Assembly: GCA_963978545.1 (NCBI GenBank)
Contig: OZ021731.1
Location: 23,208,093-23,272,092 of the forward strand
Length of the DNA stretch: 64,000 nt
Direction: 5' to 3'
Origin: Linyphia triangularis
Taxonomy: Eukaryota > Arthropoda > Arachnida > Araneae > Linyphiidae
The notes below the pieces were generated by a model. That model was given only the letters and a program-made list of their open reading frames with translations, did not search any database and was not told where the DNA came from. A program made the translations under genes and the position numbers. Below, piece by piece: positions 32,829-44,432 of the stretch. Positions within the stretch are counted from its first letter, which is position 1. Each line of letters starts with the position of its first letter.

Positions 32829-33087
32829 CACATATATATTTATAATAACAAAGGACACACTCAGAAGCGTCATTGAACAAGAATGTGTGGCTTATATACT
32901 AGTTACAATAGATATAATGGTTCGTTTCACATCGATTTTAAAAAGAGCTACACACTTTTCACATAAGCAATAAATACCGTACTTAATTAAAAGAAATTCA
33001 TTAAGAAAACTACTGGTGAGTGTAGTAAATTCCTAATTTGAACTTAATTTTGTTAATAATTCTTTTACATATATTTCTTTAAATATA

Positions 33088-34182
33088 CACCAACTGAATG
33101 CCCGTGCTTCGCAACGAAATTTTAAAATGTGCAATATTTTAGCTAGATGTGAGGCCTCGCTTTGCAGAAATCTGTCATTCGTGTATAGGTCCCAGATTTT
33201 GGCGCTTCGCTCACAGGAAGGTTCATCACTAAGCTAAATCGAGCTCGCTTTGTTCGCTGAAAAGTTCATTGACACATAAACACAGGCTTACTTCACTCGT
33301 TGAATGGTTCATTGCTATGCAAGAATAGGCTCACTTCACTCACTAAAATCTAATTGCAACGTAAAGCCGTCTCTCCCTTGTCGAGGGAAAAAAAAATCAA
33401 ATCGCCATTAATACAATAATACAACACCCCTTTTAACACTTGTTTAACACGTATAGAAGGCCAAGACTACTTATGTTGAAACTTTCAGAGTTCTATGCCT
33501 ATTAGAAGTCGCTTTTTGTGAAAAAAAAATTAATTTAAAAACAAATTAAATTTTAACACACTTTTTGTCAAAAGTCCAATTAGAATGCCAAAACTCCTTG
33601 TGTTGAAAATTTCAAAACTGAAGCCCAAATAGAAATCGTTTTGTAAAATATTTGTTTATTAATTAAAAAAAAAACTAAATAAAAATTTAAAATTATGTTT
33701 TTTAAATGTCCAATTAGGAGGCCACAACTACTTATGTTGAAAATTTCAAAGCTGTAGCCCTATTAGAAATCATTTTGTTAAATATATATTAATTAAAAAA
33801 TTAATTAAAAGAGAACTAAATAAAAATTAATTTGCAATTAGAAGACCAAAACTACTTATGTTGAAAATTTCAGAGCTGTAACCCTATAAGAAGTATTTTG
33901 GAAAAAAATTTCTTAATTAAAAAAATTAACTAAAAAAAAACTAATCAAAATTTTAAAATTCTGTTTTTCAAAACTACAATTAGAAGACTAAAACTACTTA
34001 TGTGGAACATTTCGCATCTGTATCTCTGTTTGAAGTCGCTTTGTAAAAAAATAAATAAATTGATGTGTACAATTAGAAGGTCAAAACTACTTATGCTGAA
34101 AATTTTAGAGCTCTACTCCAATTTTAAGTAGGTTTCTATAGATCCACAGACAGACACACAGCTTGTTTTATTATTATAGATA
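33088..34182 (+). mobile_element. unclassified element with internal tandem repeat
   Basis: Opens with CAACTGAATGCCCGTGCTTC and closes with CAGACAGACACACAGC followed by TTTTATTATTATAGATA, an arrangement common in arthropod repeats. The first 300 bp carries the CGCTTCGCTC / GTTCATTG motifs shared with 3,341-3,570. The rest is a degenerate tandem array. No protein motif is visible, so the class stays open. Confidence 0.6.
33450..34130 (+). repeat. degenerate tandem repeat of about 90-145 bp, six copies
   Basis: A core reading CAAAACTACTTATGTTGAAA, followed by ATTTCAGAGCTGTA and CCTATTAGAAGT, recurs near 33,455, 33,590, 33,718, 33,843, 33,985 and 34,078. Copies are separated by A+T-rich spacers of varying length. 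Confidence 0.8.
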
Positions 34183-34478
34183 CTTTTCTTTTATTTCCTT
34201 AAATTTTTTTACGATATGCTCGATACCACTGAAATAATTTAAAATTCTGTTAAATTAATTATAACTGCATAGTTAAGTTAAAACATGTGGGAGTTTTAAT
34301 GCTAAATAAATGTCGGCGATAAATGAGACTCGAATTGCAATAAAATGTTGAAAACATAGGGTGATAAAATAAGTGACAATACCACGAACCTACTATTTCA
34401 ACCTACAACAGCTTACAGTGTTTATGAATTACTTTAACTAGGATAGCTTAAAATAACATAAAGATAAATGATAAACTT
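34183..34478. other. intergenic DNA, no gene seen
   Basis: A+T-rich with no visible structure. Confidence 0.4.
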
Positions 34479-34542
34479 AAAAAAGTACTTGGACCTGACT
34501 TTAGCAGCTGAAAAAAGTACTTGGACCTGACTTTAGCAGCTG
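34479..34542 (+). repeat. 32-bp tandem duplication
   Basis: Two exact copies of a 32-bp unit beginning AAAAAAGTACTTGGACC. Confidence 0.9.
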
Positions 34543-35819
34543 AAAAAAGTTCATGGATTGTCTATTAAGTGGTAATAACATACAAACGTTCTCCTTATCT
34601 CCCATTTCGGAAAGTATGAATAGAAAACTCTACCTTTTTTTTTTATTGATCACGTAGTTGCGCAATGTGTTTCGCCAAATTTGACAGTTAAGATCATGTT
34701 TTTAAAGACGAAGAAAATGTGCGATTTTTCAAGACGTAATTACTTATCTGCAACTGCAACTCCTCGACAGCTTATAAGTTGTGCAAGCAGATGAAGCTAA
34801 TTGAATTACAACCATACCATAATCCATTTATGATGTATAATGTTTGCCTTTGGTTATCGACGAAAGCTGACTAATTTGGAGAAGCGTTGCTAAGTCTAAT
34901 GATCTCTAACTACAACTTTTAAGACATTACTGGAGATCATAGCTAGAAAATTTCAAAGCATATTGTGATTAAATTGAAGTTCATGCTGTAAATATAATAT
35001 AACATAAAATACTTAGCGCTCAGAAAATATTTCTTTTAAATAAAAGAAAATATAAATAAGTGTTTGTCTAGTATTTTCCCCTGATTTTGGGAAATGCATG
35101 ATTAAGTACATCCAAAATATATCAGTAGCATACATCAGTAACTTGGAAAAAAGACTGTTTTCCTATTCAAAAGGACACTTAACTTATGTATTTATAACTG
35201 CTTCGTAAGAATATATGTCCTTGGTATGATTATTATAACACATCTTATATCATGTTTGTGAATTCTATTATCATGTTTGCATGTTTTTTATTTTTTTTAT
35301 TTCTTAGATCAGCCTACAACGTTTTCCCTCTTCTTTCTTTTGAGTTTATGTTTTCTAAGTATATCTTTAACAAGAAAATATTTTCCGTAGAAAATAGCAG
35401 CTTAATTCTAATATATACTGTATTCTTTAAACAATTCCAAAATACATAAAAATGATTTTTTATTGTTTATTTCTCATGCGAATTAAACGCCTTAAATGAT
35501 TCCGCGGGATTCATTATTTTAAGTTAAAAAAAAAAATTAATTTAGATTTTTCAGTTTGCCTGAAATAACTCATACATGTAAAAATATCTCTACTCTGGAA
35601 AGTTGTAAGGGGTCTAAGATCGTGACCATCAATATTGTAGAAGACCAACCAGCTCCGCCATGTTTTATCTTCTTCTTCATCAGTGGGGTGATACAAATTA
35701 TGGGATCGCGAGCTAAAAATTGTATAGAAAGTGGATGCACAGATCTTCAATTTCTGCTTTTACTAGTAGTTTGATGATTATTATAAACGATTTATACGTT
35801 TAATATTTGGTCAAATTTT
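34543..35819. other. intergenic DNA, no confident gene
   Basis: A 78-codon minus-strand frame at 35,514-35,750 (including DEEEDKTWRSWLVFYN) is of better composition than most here but matches nothing I know. Otherwise A+T-rich. Confidence 0.4.
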
Positions 35820-36444
35820 ATAAAATGCAAAATTTGACAGAGATGTTTACACATTTTTGTCCTCTAAGGTATACGAGGTGCATTTTCATCCTAATGATTT
35901 TGTATATTCAAAGGAGGCATTTGACAAGAAGACTGGACAAGATTAATTTTTTTAAGGCGACAATACATGGACGATTTATACTTTTGATATTTGTAAAAAT
36001 TTTACAAAGTGCCGAGTCATTGTTCTGTTCTAAAGTGCAACAGAAACAAAAATGGTACCGTGCGATACACCGAAAAATTTTTGTCCCAACAAAATACAGC
36101 AAGGTGAGTGTAACTTTTTAATAAAATCTTTAACATGTTTTTATAAAATAAGTTATAATTTTAATAAGTGTATAATTTTTTATAAGGTTTTAAATAAGTG
36201 TATAATTTTTTATAAGGTTTTAAATAAGTGTATAATTTTTATAAGGTTTTAAATAAGTGTATAATTTTTTGAGAAGTTGTTGGAAAAGAATTGTTAACTA
36301 TTTACGATAGTGATAACTTTTCTTCGGCTTCAACTTTCCATTAATTTTCAAATTAAAGTTTAGGAAGCAATCTTTGGTTAAAATTCCAAGTACTGTACGA
36401 ATTCTACGCCAAAGTGATTTTCGCCAAAAAATGGCAGCCGCTGT

Positions 36445-36484
<40 letters not shown>

Positions 36485-36625
36485 GAGAGAGATGTTTACA
36501 AATTATTGCCCTCTATTTAAGATATGCGAGCTGCATTTTCATCCTAATGATTTTGTACATTCAAAGGAGGCATTTGTTAAGAAGACTGGACAAAATTAAT
36601 TTTTTTAAGGGACAATACATGCTTG
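35820..36625 (+). repeat. diverged direct duplication of about 145 bp
   Basis: Bases 35,830-35,967 and 36,486-36,625 match closely, sharing TGCATTTTCATCCTAATGAT, TTCAAAGGAGGCATTTG and AAGAAGACTGGACAA. The copies are direct and about 655 bp apart. The region between holds a 30-bp tandem repeat and, at 36,447-36,477, a T run. Confidence 0.85.
36163..36272 (+). repeat. 30-bp tandem repeat, four copies
   Basis: AATAAGTGTATAATTTTTT starts at 36,163, 36,193, 36,223 and 36,252. Confidence 0.9.
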
Positions 36626-36878
36626 TTCTGACAAATATTGTGAACTAAAGAAAAAAAAAAGTATACACTATATATATTTCCTCCAAACGTAGATTTTCTC
36701 TGAAAATATGAGCCTTGAATTTAGTTGTGATATTTAAGCTGTTGTATTTTTTGTGTTTTGTTCATTGTGTATATATGTTGTGTTTTATCAATTGTATGTA
36801 TCAATGTTTTGAATTAATATTTTTCTTGTTTCCTTTCACATCTCAAACAATTAAAAATATTTTAAAAATGCTTATAAG

Positions 36879-37232
<354 letters not shown>

Positions 37233-37261
37233 TACCTGTAAAATATGTGTACCTTGAAGCA

Positions 37262-37660
37262 TATTTTAGTGGATAGCTTTTACATCTATATATATTAATT
37301 ACTCATTATATATTAATTACATCTATATATATTAATTACATCTATATATATTATATATATATTAATTACTATCTTCAATTTTATATACTGAGTGCTAAAA
37401 TACTCATAAAGCAATTTTCAAACTTAAGAGTTACGTCTGGTTAATGCTGTCCATTTACCCTTTGAAACAAGTTCAAAGTTGAGTCAAATTTAATAAAGTT
37501 TGAAAGAATTATTAAGTTCATTATAATTAATGGACACCAAGTCAATTTCAGATATAGCAATACATAAACTTCGTTACATTTTAAAACGGTCCTTTTATCT
37601 AAAATGATAAAAATCAACTTTAACTTAACTAAACCCAATTGTCATTCACTGCACAGTTTC
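37262..37660. other. intergenic DNA with a TATATTAATTAC repeat
   Basis: Bases 37,285-37,370 repeat the string ATATATTAATTACATCTA several times. The rest is featureless. Confidence 0.5.
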
Positions 37661-37925
37661 TTGTTTACATTCAGCCGACGGAAGTGCTAAGGAATAGGAA
37701 ACAGGATCCTAAGACGGAAGTACACATTACAGTGTCTGTACTAGAGCACCCGTTGCTATAGGAACGCCTTCGAGTAAACCGGGCTTCGGGCAGAGACAGA
37801 AGCGAGCTTGCAATGGGAGTAGCTCTCGCAAAGGGTCTCTGAGAGTGCGCCAAATGAGTGCGAAGGGGTGCCATAATGAATTGTGTTTCGCCCAAATGGG
37901 GGAAATCTGTACCTTGCAAGTTTTA
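37661..37925. other. G+C-richer block of unknown origin
   Basis: About 260 bp with clearly higher G+C and CpG content than the neighbourhood. An 82-codon minus-strand frame is open, but I recognise no family. It could be a SINE-like insert or an isolated exon. Confidence 0.3.
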
Positions 37926-38498
37926 GAGAGTAAAAGTATATTTCATTTTGAGGAAATAGGCAAAGAAAATGCTGAATATAATGTGCTTCGATATTAACAA
38001 TTTACGCAGAGATTAATTTTTTATAACAGTGGGTCAAATGACCCATTTTCAAAAGAAAATAAATTTTCGATGTATGGATAGCAATAATTAACTTCTTAGT
38101 TCAAGTTTGTGTGTGAATCAAACGAATTCTGACTGAATTATTTATTTATTTGATTAGTAGTAGTGCAGTTAGTTCAAATAAACATGTTGTTCTATCTATT
38201 CTCTGTACTATCTACTTCATTTCAGATAGAACAGCTTCAGTGATTCATGGTGAATACTCTGAAGGTGTTACTATAATAATGTGAGTCATTAAATTATTCT
38301 TCGAGTCAAATGACCTTTCGTGGTACCTAGGTCAATAAGAGAAAAATAAATATTGAAGAATACTCTAGTATTCTATTCTATTGAAAGTCATAAGTATGGG
38401 ATAACTTTCTATGTAAGAATTTGTGTCAGAAAGTTTAAAAAAAAAAAAAAAAAAAAAAAATTTTACCCGCCGTATTCTCAAAGTTCTAAATAGCAAAG
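37926..38498. other. intergenic DNA, no gene seen
   Basis: A+T-rich. A long A run (about 38,439-38,460) lies just before the MITE at 38,499. Confidence 0.45.
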
Positions 38499-39112
38499 GA
38501 AATACCCATCGAGCATCATTCTAAATTTTTTATGGAATGTGGAGAAAAGTTGGTAGATTACGAATCTACTGGTCTGCCTTGGCAAAAATGGCCGAAACTG
38601 GTCAAAAACTCTTTTGAATGAGTTGAACTAAATCAGATAGCCAAATATGCCATAACGTGCCAAATAATGAGCCATCTTTTTCGTCTGGTAAACCAATCGC
38701 ACTTTGATTTTCAATGAAGAAGGGCCCAAACGATTTCTGATCTCTGGGTCGGAAAACTAGCATATTTTAAAAGTAAGCCAAATTTGCGATATCAGTTGCG
38801 TCATTAGTGACGTAATATTTATTGCCAACTTGGCTCATTTTTAAAATATGCAAGAAAGCAGTCGCCAAGTGTCTGAATCGTCTGCATCCTTCTTAATTGA
38901 AAATTAAAGAACGAAGGGTTACCAAATAAAAAAGAATGCTCATTATTTGGCAAGTTATGGTATATTTGGCAATCGGTTTTAGTTCAATTAATTCAAAGTC
39001 GATTTTTGTCCAGTTTCGGCTATTTTTGCCACGGCAGACCAGTGGATTCGTAATCTACTAACTTTTCTCCACATTCTATAAAAAAATTCAGAATGATGTT
39101 CGCTGAGGTACA
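38499..39112. mobile_element. palindromic MITE, copy B
   Basis: About 614 bp, with two arms of some 300 bp that are inverse to each other at about 80% by eye. Left: CATCGAGCATCATTCTAAAT, GAATGTGGAGAAAAGTTGG, TGGTCTGCC. Right: the inverse of each. The centre is GCGTCATTAGTGACG near 38,803. Similar in order and spacing to copy A. No ORF. Confidence 0.85.
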
Positions 39113-39233
39113 CTATTATTCTGGTATTAAATGCTTTTCAAAGAATTTTAAATGCTTTTTTTTTTTTTTTTTTTTTTTTTGTTGACACTGCACTGTATGT
39201 TTTTTTGTTCTGAAGTGTAAAAATGAGGATAAA

Positions 39234-39273
<40 letters not shown>

Positions 39274-39880
39274 CTATCGTATTGTTGTCTATTATTTTCT
39301 ATACAAAACTATGATAGAAGATAAAGAAAAAGCCTATACACAGAAAATAAAGATTCAAAATAGAGAAGCCTATACAAAGTCTGTAGGCCCGATGTTTACA
39401 TTTGTAATCAAATTAACAAATGGTGGAGACACATGCAATTTTTCATATGAAAGGTCTCGGCTGACACGAGTTCCTATGACAAAATTAAACCAGAAGTACT
39501 GGAAAGAGCTACCGGATGTCAATTTTCAATTCCTTACTACATATTCTACAGGCATGTGTCAAATATTAGTTCGAATGTATTATTAAAATCAATAGGATTG
39601 CATATTATTCAACCGGAAGTACTTTGAGATTCGACTGGAAGGGGAGCTCCATTTTAAATGCGAAAGATGCTCACATTTTGGCTTCAAATGGATATTTCGA
39701 CTTGAGGGTTAAAAAATTGGATAACATTACTAAATACGCCGATTCACCAAATAAAATAATATTTTCTTTTTCTGAAAAATATTGGTATGAAACTTAATAG
39801 GTTTTTAATCACAATTAAAGCTTTGCAATTTGTATCAATGTAATGAAAAAATGTAGTTAAGTTTAGATAAATTAAAGGTT
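39113..39880. other. intergenic DNA with one unassigned ORF
   Basis: Two long T runs (39,157-39,180 and 39,236-39,267). The frame at 39,311-39,586 (91 codons, containing RVPMTKLNQKYWKELPDVNF) has a fairly normal amino-acid mix. It faintly resembles the linker after a BEL/Pao protease, but I would not assign it. Confidence 0.35.
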
Positions 39881-39894
39881 GCCATATTTTTATG

Positions 39895-40063
39895 GTTGGT
39901 TGTATTCAGATTATCTGGCGCCGTCAGCAACACGAGGGCTATAATGCGCCGAAACATTCGTCATTAGACAAGCCAACATACATTTACAAACACCCATGCC
40001 AACACGGGACCCGCAACCTCGCGGTCTAGAAGCTAGCATGCTAACCACTATACCGTTTGGTCG
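39895..40063 (-). mobile_element. tRNA-derived SINE, copy 1
   Basis: On the minus strand it starts CGACCAAACGGTATAGTGG and carries the A box TAGTGGTTAGCATGC. The B box is damaged: about nine bases that the second copy has (in GGTTCGAGTCC) are missing. A 14-bp target duplication, GCCATATTTTTATG, flanks it (39,881-39,894 and 40,064-40,077), which shows LINE-assisted insertion. The 3' half contains GTTGGCTTGTC and GGCGCC and is 29 bp longer than in copy 2. Confidence 0.9.
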
Positions 40064-40077
40064 GCCATATTTTTATG

Positions 40078-41304
40078 ACTTCATTCGAGAAAATTTCTTT
40101 GAATACGTGTAAAACCACTTATATCAAGCCAGTTCTAGCAAAATCCAAGGTTTCGTACAACATGTGTTATGAAATTTTTTTGGAGCGCGTATATGAGTCA
40201 TATTTTAATAAGGTAATGGGAAAACATTAGAAGACATTATTGTAAGATGTCATTCAAAATCGTTCAACGTCACCAGTAAACTAAAATTGATCTTTAATCA
40301 CTACTTTTATTTTTATCTATTTTAAATATGACATTTCTTAATTTTTTTTATCTATTTTAAATATAATATTATTATTATTTTTTTTTAAATCTATTTTAAA
40401 TATAATATTTATATTTTTTTTTAAATCTACTATTCTGCTGATAAGTTTAGTTGTAAAGTTTCTTTATTTTTGCTGCTCAATTTTATAATTTGCAGTTCTC
40501 TATTGTACGACGATAATCAATTCTGTAATAAATCAATGTCTGGGTAAAGTACCGAAAGGTCAACAAGCTATTCAATAAAATATTTAAGTAAGTCTAACAA
40601 ATATTTAAAAAAACAAACACACACACACACTTTTTTTTCCCAATAATTCCGCATATTTGATCCTAAAATTCAAATAAACCGTCTTTCTAAAATTATCACA
40701 CTTTTTCTTTAAAGCATTGCATTGTCTGTGTGTTACATAATGTTCTTCCAAAATATTATTTCTCCAAGTATATTGTTTATTTTTCAGAATGTAATTAAAA
40801 TCGGAAGTAATGCCTCTCAAAATTTACTTAGAAACAAAATAATGAAAATACATGTAATAGTTAGTGTAATTAATCATTCTGTCAAAATAAATCGCAACCA
40901 AAATTTAATTTCTCTAAACAAAAGACAACGACAAGTTTTAAAGCAATTGTTCTTCAAATTCGTATTTTAATTTCATGCCATGTTTGGGGGCCATATACAA
41001 AATACAATTAAATTAGGGTAATGTTATCTTTAGCTCTTAATCACAGATTTGATTTAAATACATACAATTGAAAAGCTTCCATGCCAAGTAGTTATGATAT
41101 CAGGCATTATTCATTAGTGTAATGCAGCAATTTGAGGATTCCCTTACAAATGCATAACTAAGATAACTGGGCATGTCTTGTTAAATTACACATTTATAAT
41201 TAGCATATTGTGACTTATAGTGGAACACTTTAATGTAGTCTTTAAAACATTAAAGAAACATATAATATAAACATTGGAGAAACCATACTCTCTCTAATAA
41301 CAAT
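40078..41304. other. intergenic DNA, no gene seen
   Basis: Contains repeated TCTATTTTAAATATAAT strings near 40,315-40,430 and a CA run near 40,614-40,630. The frames at 40,605-40,970 have no recognisable motif. Confidence 0.45.
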
Positions 41305-41308
41305 ATAT

Positions 41309-42075
41309 TGTTACGAATTTTTGTATATTTGTAAATATTTCGTAGTGTTAATTTTGTAAATAGGAAAACTTATGCACATTTCGCATAAGGAAGTGCAATA
41401 GTTCGTTGTTAGTTTGCTTCCCCTCAATGTGTGTCTTAATGCTTGATAACGAGTTTTACAGAGATAACCCTGGGAAGCGAGTTTTACAAGGAGCATGGCA
41501 TTTAACATTATGGTAATGGCAATCTTGCCAAATTGGCGAGATAGAGCCAAGTTGGCGACGGTTTTGGCGACTAATTTTTATCGTCAAATTTGGCGAGAAA
41601 GTGCCAAATGTCGCCAAACTTGGCGACTATTTGGTGACATTTTCGGTCCCCATGTACATGTATAGGACTTTTCGACTACGATTTGGAAAGTTCTCCAAAT
41701 GTCTACCTCTAGAAGTTTCAAGAATGTTCGCCTCCCCATATAAGACCGGCCAAGTGAGCGGGGAGTAGTAGTTGACTGAATTGAGTCCGTTAGCTGACTG
41801 GATTTACTGAGTTGAAATACTGAGTCTCAGTGAGCATTCAGAGTAGTTCTAAAGCGAACTGTATTGCATTGTCTTTTGCAGGGATTTTAGCAGTTGTGTT
41901 GTCAAGTTTTTAACTGCTGCTTTGTGCTCTATTTTTGTGAAAAGAGCTTTATTGAGTCTACGAGAACGAGAAGTTCTGGAGTTGTAAAGGAATCTGTAAA
42001 GAGTTATGTTGGAATAAATTTCTGCAAGTTTTGATCTGCTTTGGCTTCAAATCTTTCGAACCCATCCACACAACA
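41309..42075 (+). mobile_element. solo LTR, gypsy-like
   Basis: 767 bp, beginning TGTTACG and ending CACAACA (TG...CA, with a TGTT/AACA inverted end), flanked by the 4-bp direct repeat ATAT (41,305-41,308 and 42,076-42,079). A 4-bp duplication is common for Ty3/gypsy. It contains a TATA box (41,739-41,744) and a polyadenylation signal, AATAAA (42,013-42,018), in the right order on the plus strand. No internal region is attached, so the rest was probably removed by recombination between LTRs. Confidence 0.78.
41524..41636 (+). promoter_or_regulatory. cluster of TTGGCGA / TCGCCAA motifs in LTR U3
   Basis: At least six TTGGCGA or inverse motifs occur in about 110 bp, 100 bp upstream of the LTR's TATA box. 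Such clustering in U3 suggests transcription-factor sites; the motif resembles an E2F half-site (inference). Confidence 0.4.
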
Positions 42076-42079
42076 ATAT

Positions 42080-43691
42080 TACATGTAGTAGACTTTCATT
42101 AGGATTAAAATTACATCATTTAAAAAAAAAAAAAAAAAAAAAAAAAACGCATATTGATTGCTTGATTTATTTAGTTAACTATTAAGATACTTTTATTATG
42201 AAGACTTTAAAATTAATAACACATGACAGCAAAATCCCTGCCATTTTAGAGTTTTCTAATTTAATAATGTCTTCAACCTGGTGAGTTTGTTGATAAACTT
42301 GTCGAGAAAACTTGTAACCGAATACCCCAGCTTTAATCTGCCAAGATGTGAACTTCCGATTCACTCCCTTTCATAGTTGCCAGTCTGCAACATTTTCACT
42401 TATGTTTTGTAATGTTGACCTTAGACCTATGGATTAGTCTTTGCATAAGTTTCTTAATACAGTGTAGAACCTTGTTTCTACACTGTATTGCAAGGTTTCT
42501 TAATATAGTGTAGAAGCTAAATATAAATAAACGTTCAAATTAAAGTATGTCTATTTCGACATTCCTTAATGAATATATAGAAGCCTGGTCAAATCTCTTT
42601 ATATTCATTAGACTAATCGCATGTAGTACTAATCGTCATTTATAAGGAATTTATATTTTACGCAAATTGATAATATACTAAAATTATATCTAAAGAAACG
42701 AAATGAATAAACCAGATAATCGCAGTTCATATATTCGCCACTAATTGGAAGTGGCGCGATTTATGTAGAAGTTAACTTTTCTGTCAAAGGAAGGTTGTTA
42801 ATGTAGTTTTAGACTTAGAATAATACACACTAATAAAGTTTGAAGATATATCAAATGATTGTAAAATTATTATAATTATTATTATTATTTTAATTAATAT
42901 TTATAAATTTGTATTATTTTTATCATTTATTAAATAGAGATCATATTCTCAGTCCTTGAAAAAAATATTTCACTAACTCTAATGGATTAACTTGTCATAG
43001 TCTCATAGCCCTCATAGAATAATTAAGATGTGTTTTCGATATTTCATTGCTCGTTTTAAAGTATTTTTCACTTTAAACTAAATCATGCAGGAAAGTGTTT
43101 TTATTTTGAGTACAAATTTTTATTGGATCTTCTAATAAACAAATCAGGAAGTCAACATGCAATCCCTTTATCTAACCATCGCCTAACCATCACAAACATC
43201 TTTTTAAATTCAACTCAACTTCATTTTTAAATAAATTCTAAACCAAAGAGTCCACGCGATTTTATATTTCACTTCATCATGAACTTCCAATATCTTTTCT
43301 GTATAAGTAATTGTTCGGTATACTCCCATATTTAAAAACATTTTGCCAGTCCTTGTTATATAGCGCTATAAGAAAGTTGCGACCAGTTCTAAGCTCCCAT
43401 TGCGTAGTGTTTATTTCTTAATTTATATCATCTTCTCTATCTCATATCAACTATCTTAAATTACACCAATAAGCATTGTTACATAGAACATTTGTTATTT
43501 GTTCATAATCGAAGGATTCAGCGATATTGATTTTATTTGTTGAGATTAGTGTTAAAGTAAAAATCAAAAATACAATTCAATGCTTCATCAATTCAGAATT
43601 ACCCCCCCCCCCCCTTCTGTTCTTTTATATCTTTGAAAATTAAAAAAAAATAAAAAATGAAGAAATGGTTAAATTCATCGTTTTCATCAAA
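42080..43691. other. intergenic DNA, no gene seen
   Basis: An A run (about 42,121-42,146) and a hairpin at 42,456-42,489, in which AATACAGTGTAGAA faces its inverse across six bases. A C run lies near 43,601-43,614. No coding signal. Confidence 0.45.
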
Positions 43692-43774
43692 AACGAATTA
43701 AAGATCATACCTGGATTATTATTATTAATAATAATAATAATAATAATAATCCAGGTATGATCTCTTAATTCGTT
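43692..43774. repeat. 83-bp palindrome around an AAT microsatellite
   Basis: AACGAATTAA and GATCATACCTGGATTATTAT on the left are mirrored exactly, apart from one indel, on the right; the centre is an ATT/AAT run. A near-perfect hairpin of this type suggests a template-switch event. Confidence 0.85.
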
Positions 43775-44095
43775 AGCCTTGGAAAATATCTTTCTTGATT
43801 TTAAAATATGTTATGCTAAAACACATATATGTAATAAACACAATGATTTTCATGCAAACAAGCTAATAGGGGTTTAGAACTAACCTGAACAAACTAGTAG
43901 CTGTTTTACGAAAATTGAGCAGCACTTTAAGTGTTTTTGTAGAAAATTTATCCAATGGATAAAACAAATGATGTTAATAAATTATTTTAAATTGGGACAT
44001 TGAATATAAGTTAATTGTAAAAAATTTTTTTTTTTTTAAAAAAAAAAGTGGTGTTTTTACATTAATAATTTTAGTTCCCCAAAAAATCTTTGATA
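43775..44095. other. intergenic DNA, nothing seen
   Basis: A+T-rich, with a T run followed by an A run near 44,025-44,047. Confidence 0.4.
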
Positions 44096-44103
44096 ATCTA
44101 GAA

Positions 44104-44424
44104 TAGTGATTCTCAACCTTTTTTTTTGTCGCGGCACACTTTTAACGATTTCAAAATTTGGCGGCACACAAAGAGAAGGATAAGTAAAAAAGTTGTTTAC
44201 TTTACCTACCTATAATACACTGTAATACACCTACTATACACTGTGTAAAATAGTTTATGATAATAATTTGGAATGTAAAATAAAATAATATAATATGTAC
44301 TACAAAAACAACAGTACGTTTATTAAGAGATTAATTACAAATATACATTTCTAAAATTTGGCGGCGCACTTTAAGAATTTGGCGGCACACAAAAGTGCCG
44401 CGGCACAGTGGTTGAGAATCACTG
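44104..44424. mobile_element. hAT MITE with perfect 8-bp target duplication
   Basis: 321 bp with inverted ends TAGTGATTCTCAACC and GGTTGAGAATCACTG, flanked on both sides by ATCTAGAA (44,096-44,103 and 44,425-44,432). Subterminal GCGGCACA motifs are repeated and inverted. The terminus CAGTGATTCTCAACC is of classic hAT form. Non-autonomous, no ORF. Confidence 0.95.
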
Positions 44425-44432
44425 ATCTAGAA

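Noticed and set aside
39311..39586. ORF of 91 codons with a faint likeness to a BEL/Pao linker
   Set aside because: Only a vague resemblance, with no catalytic motif and no neighbouring BEL/Pao sequence.
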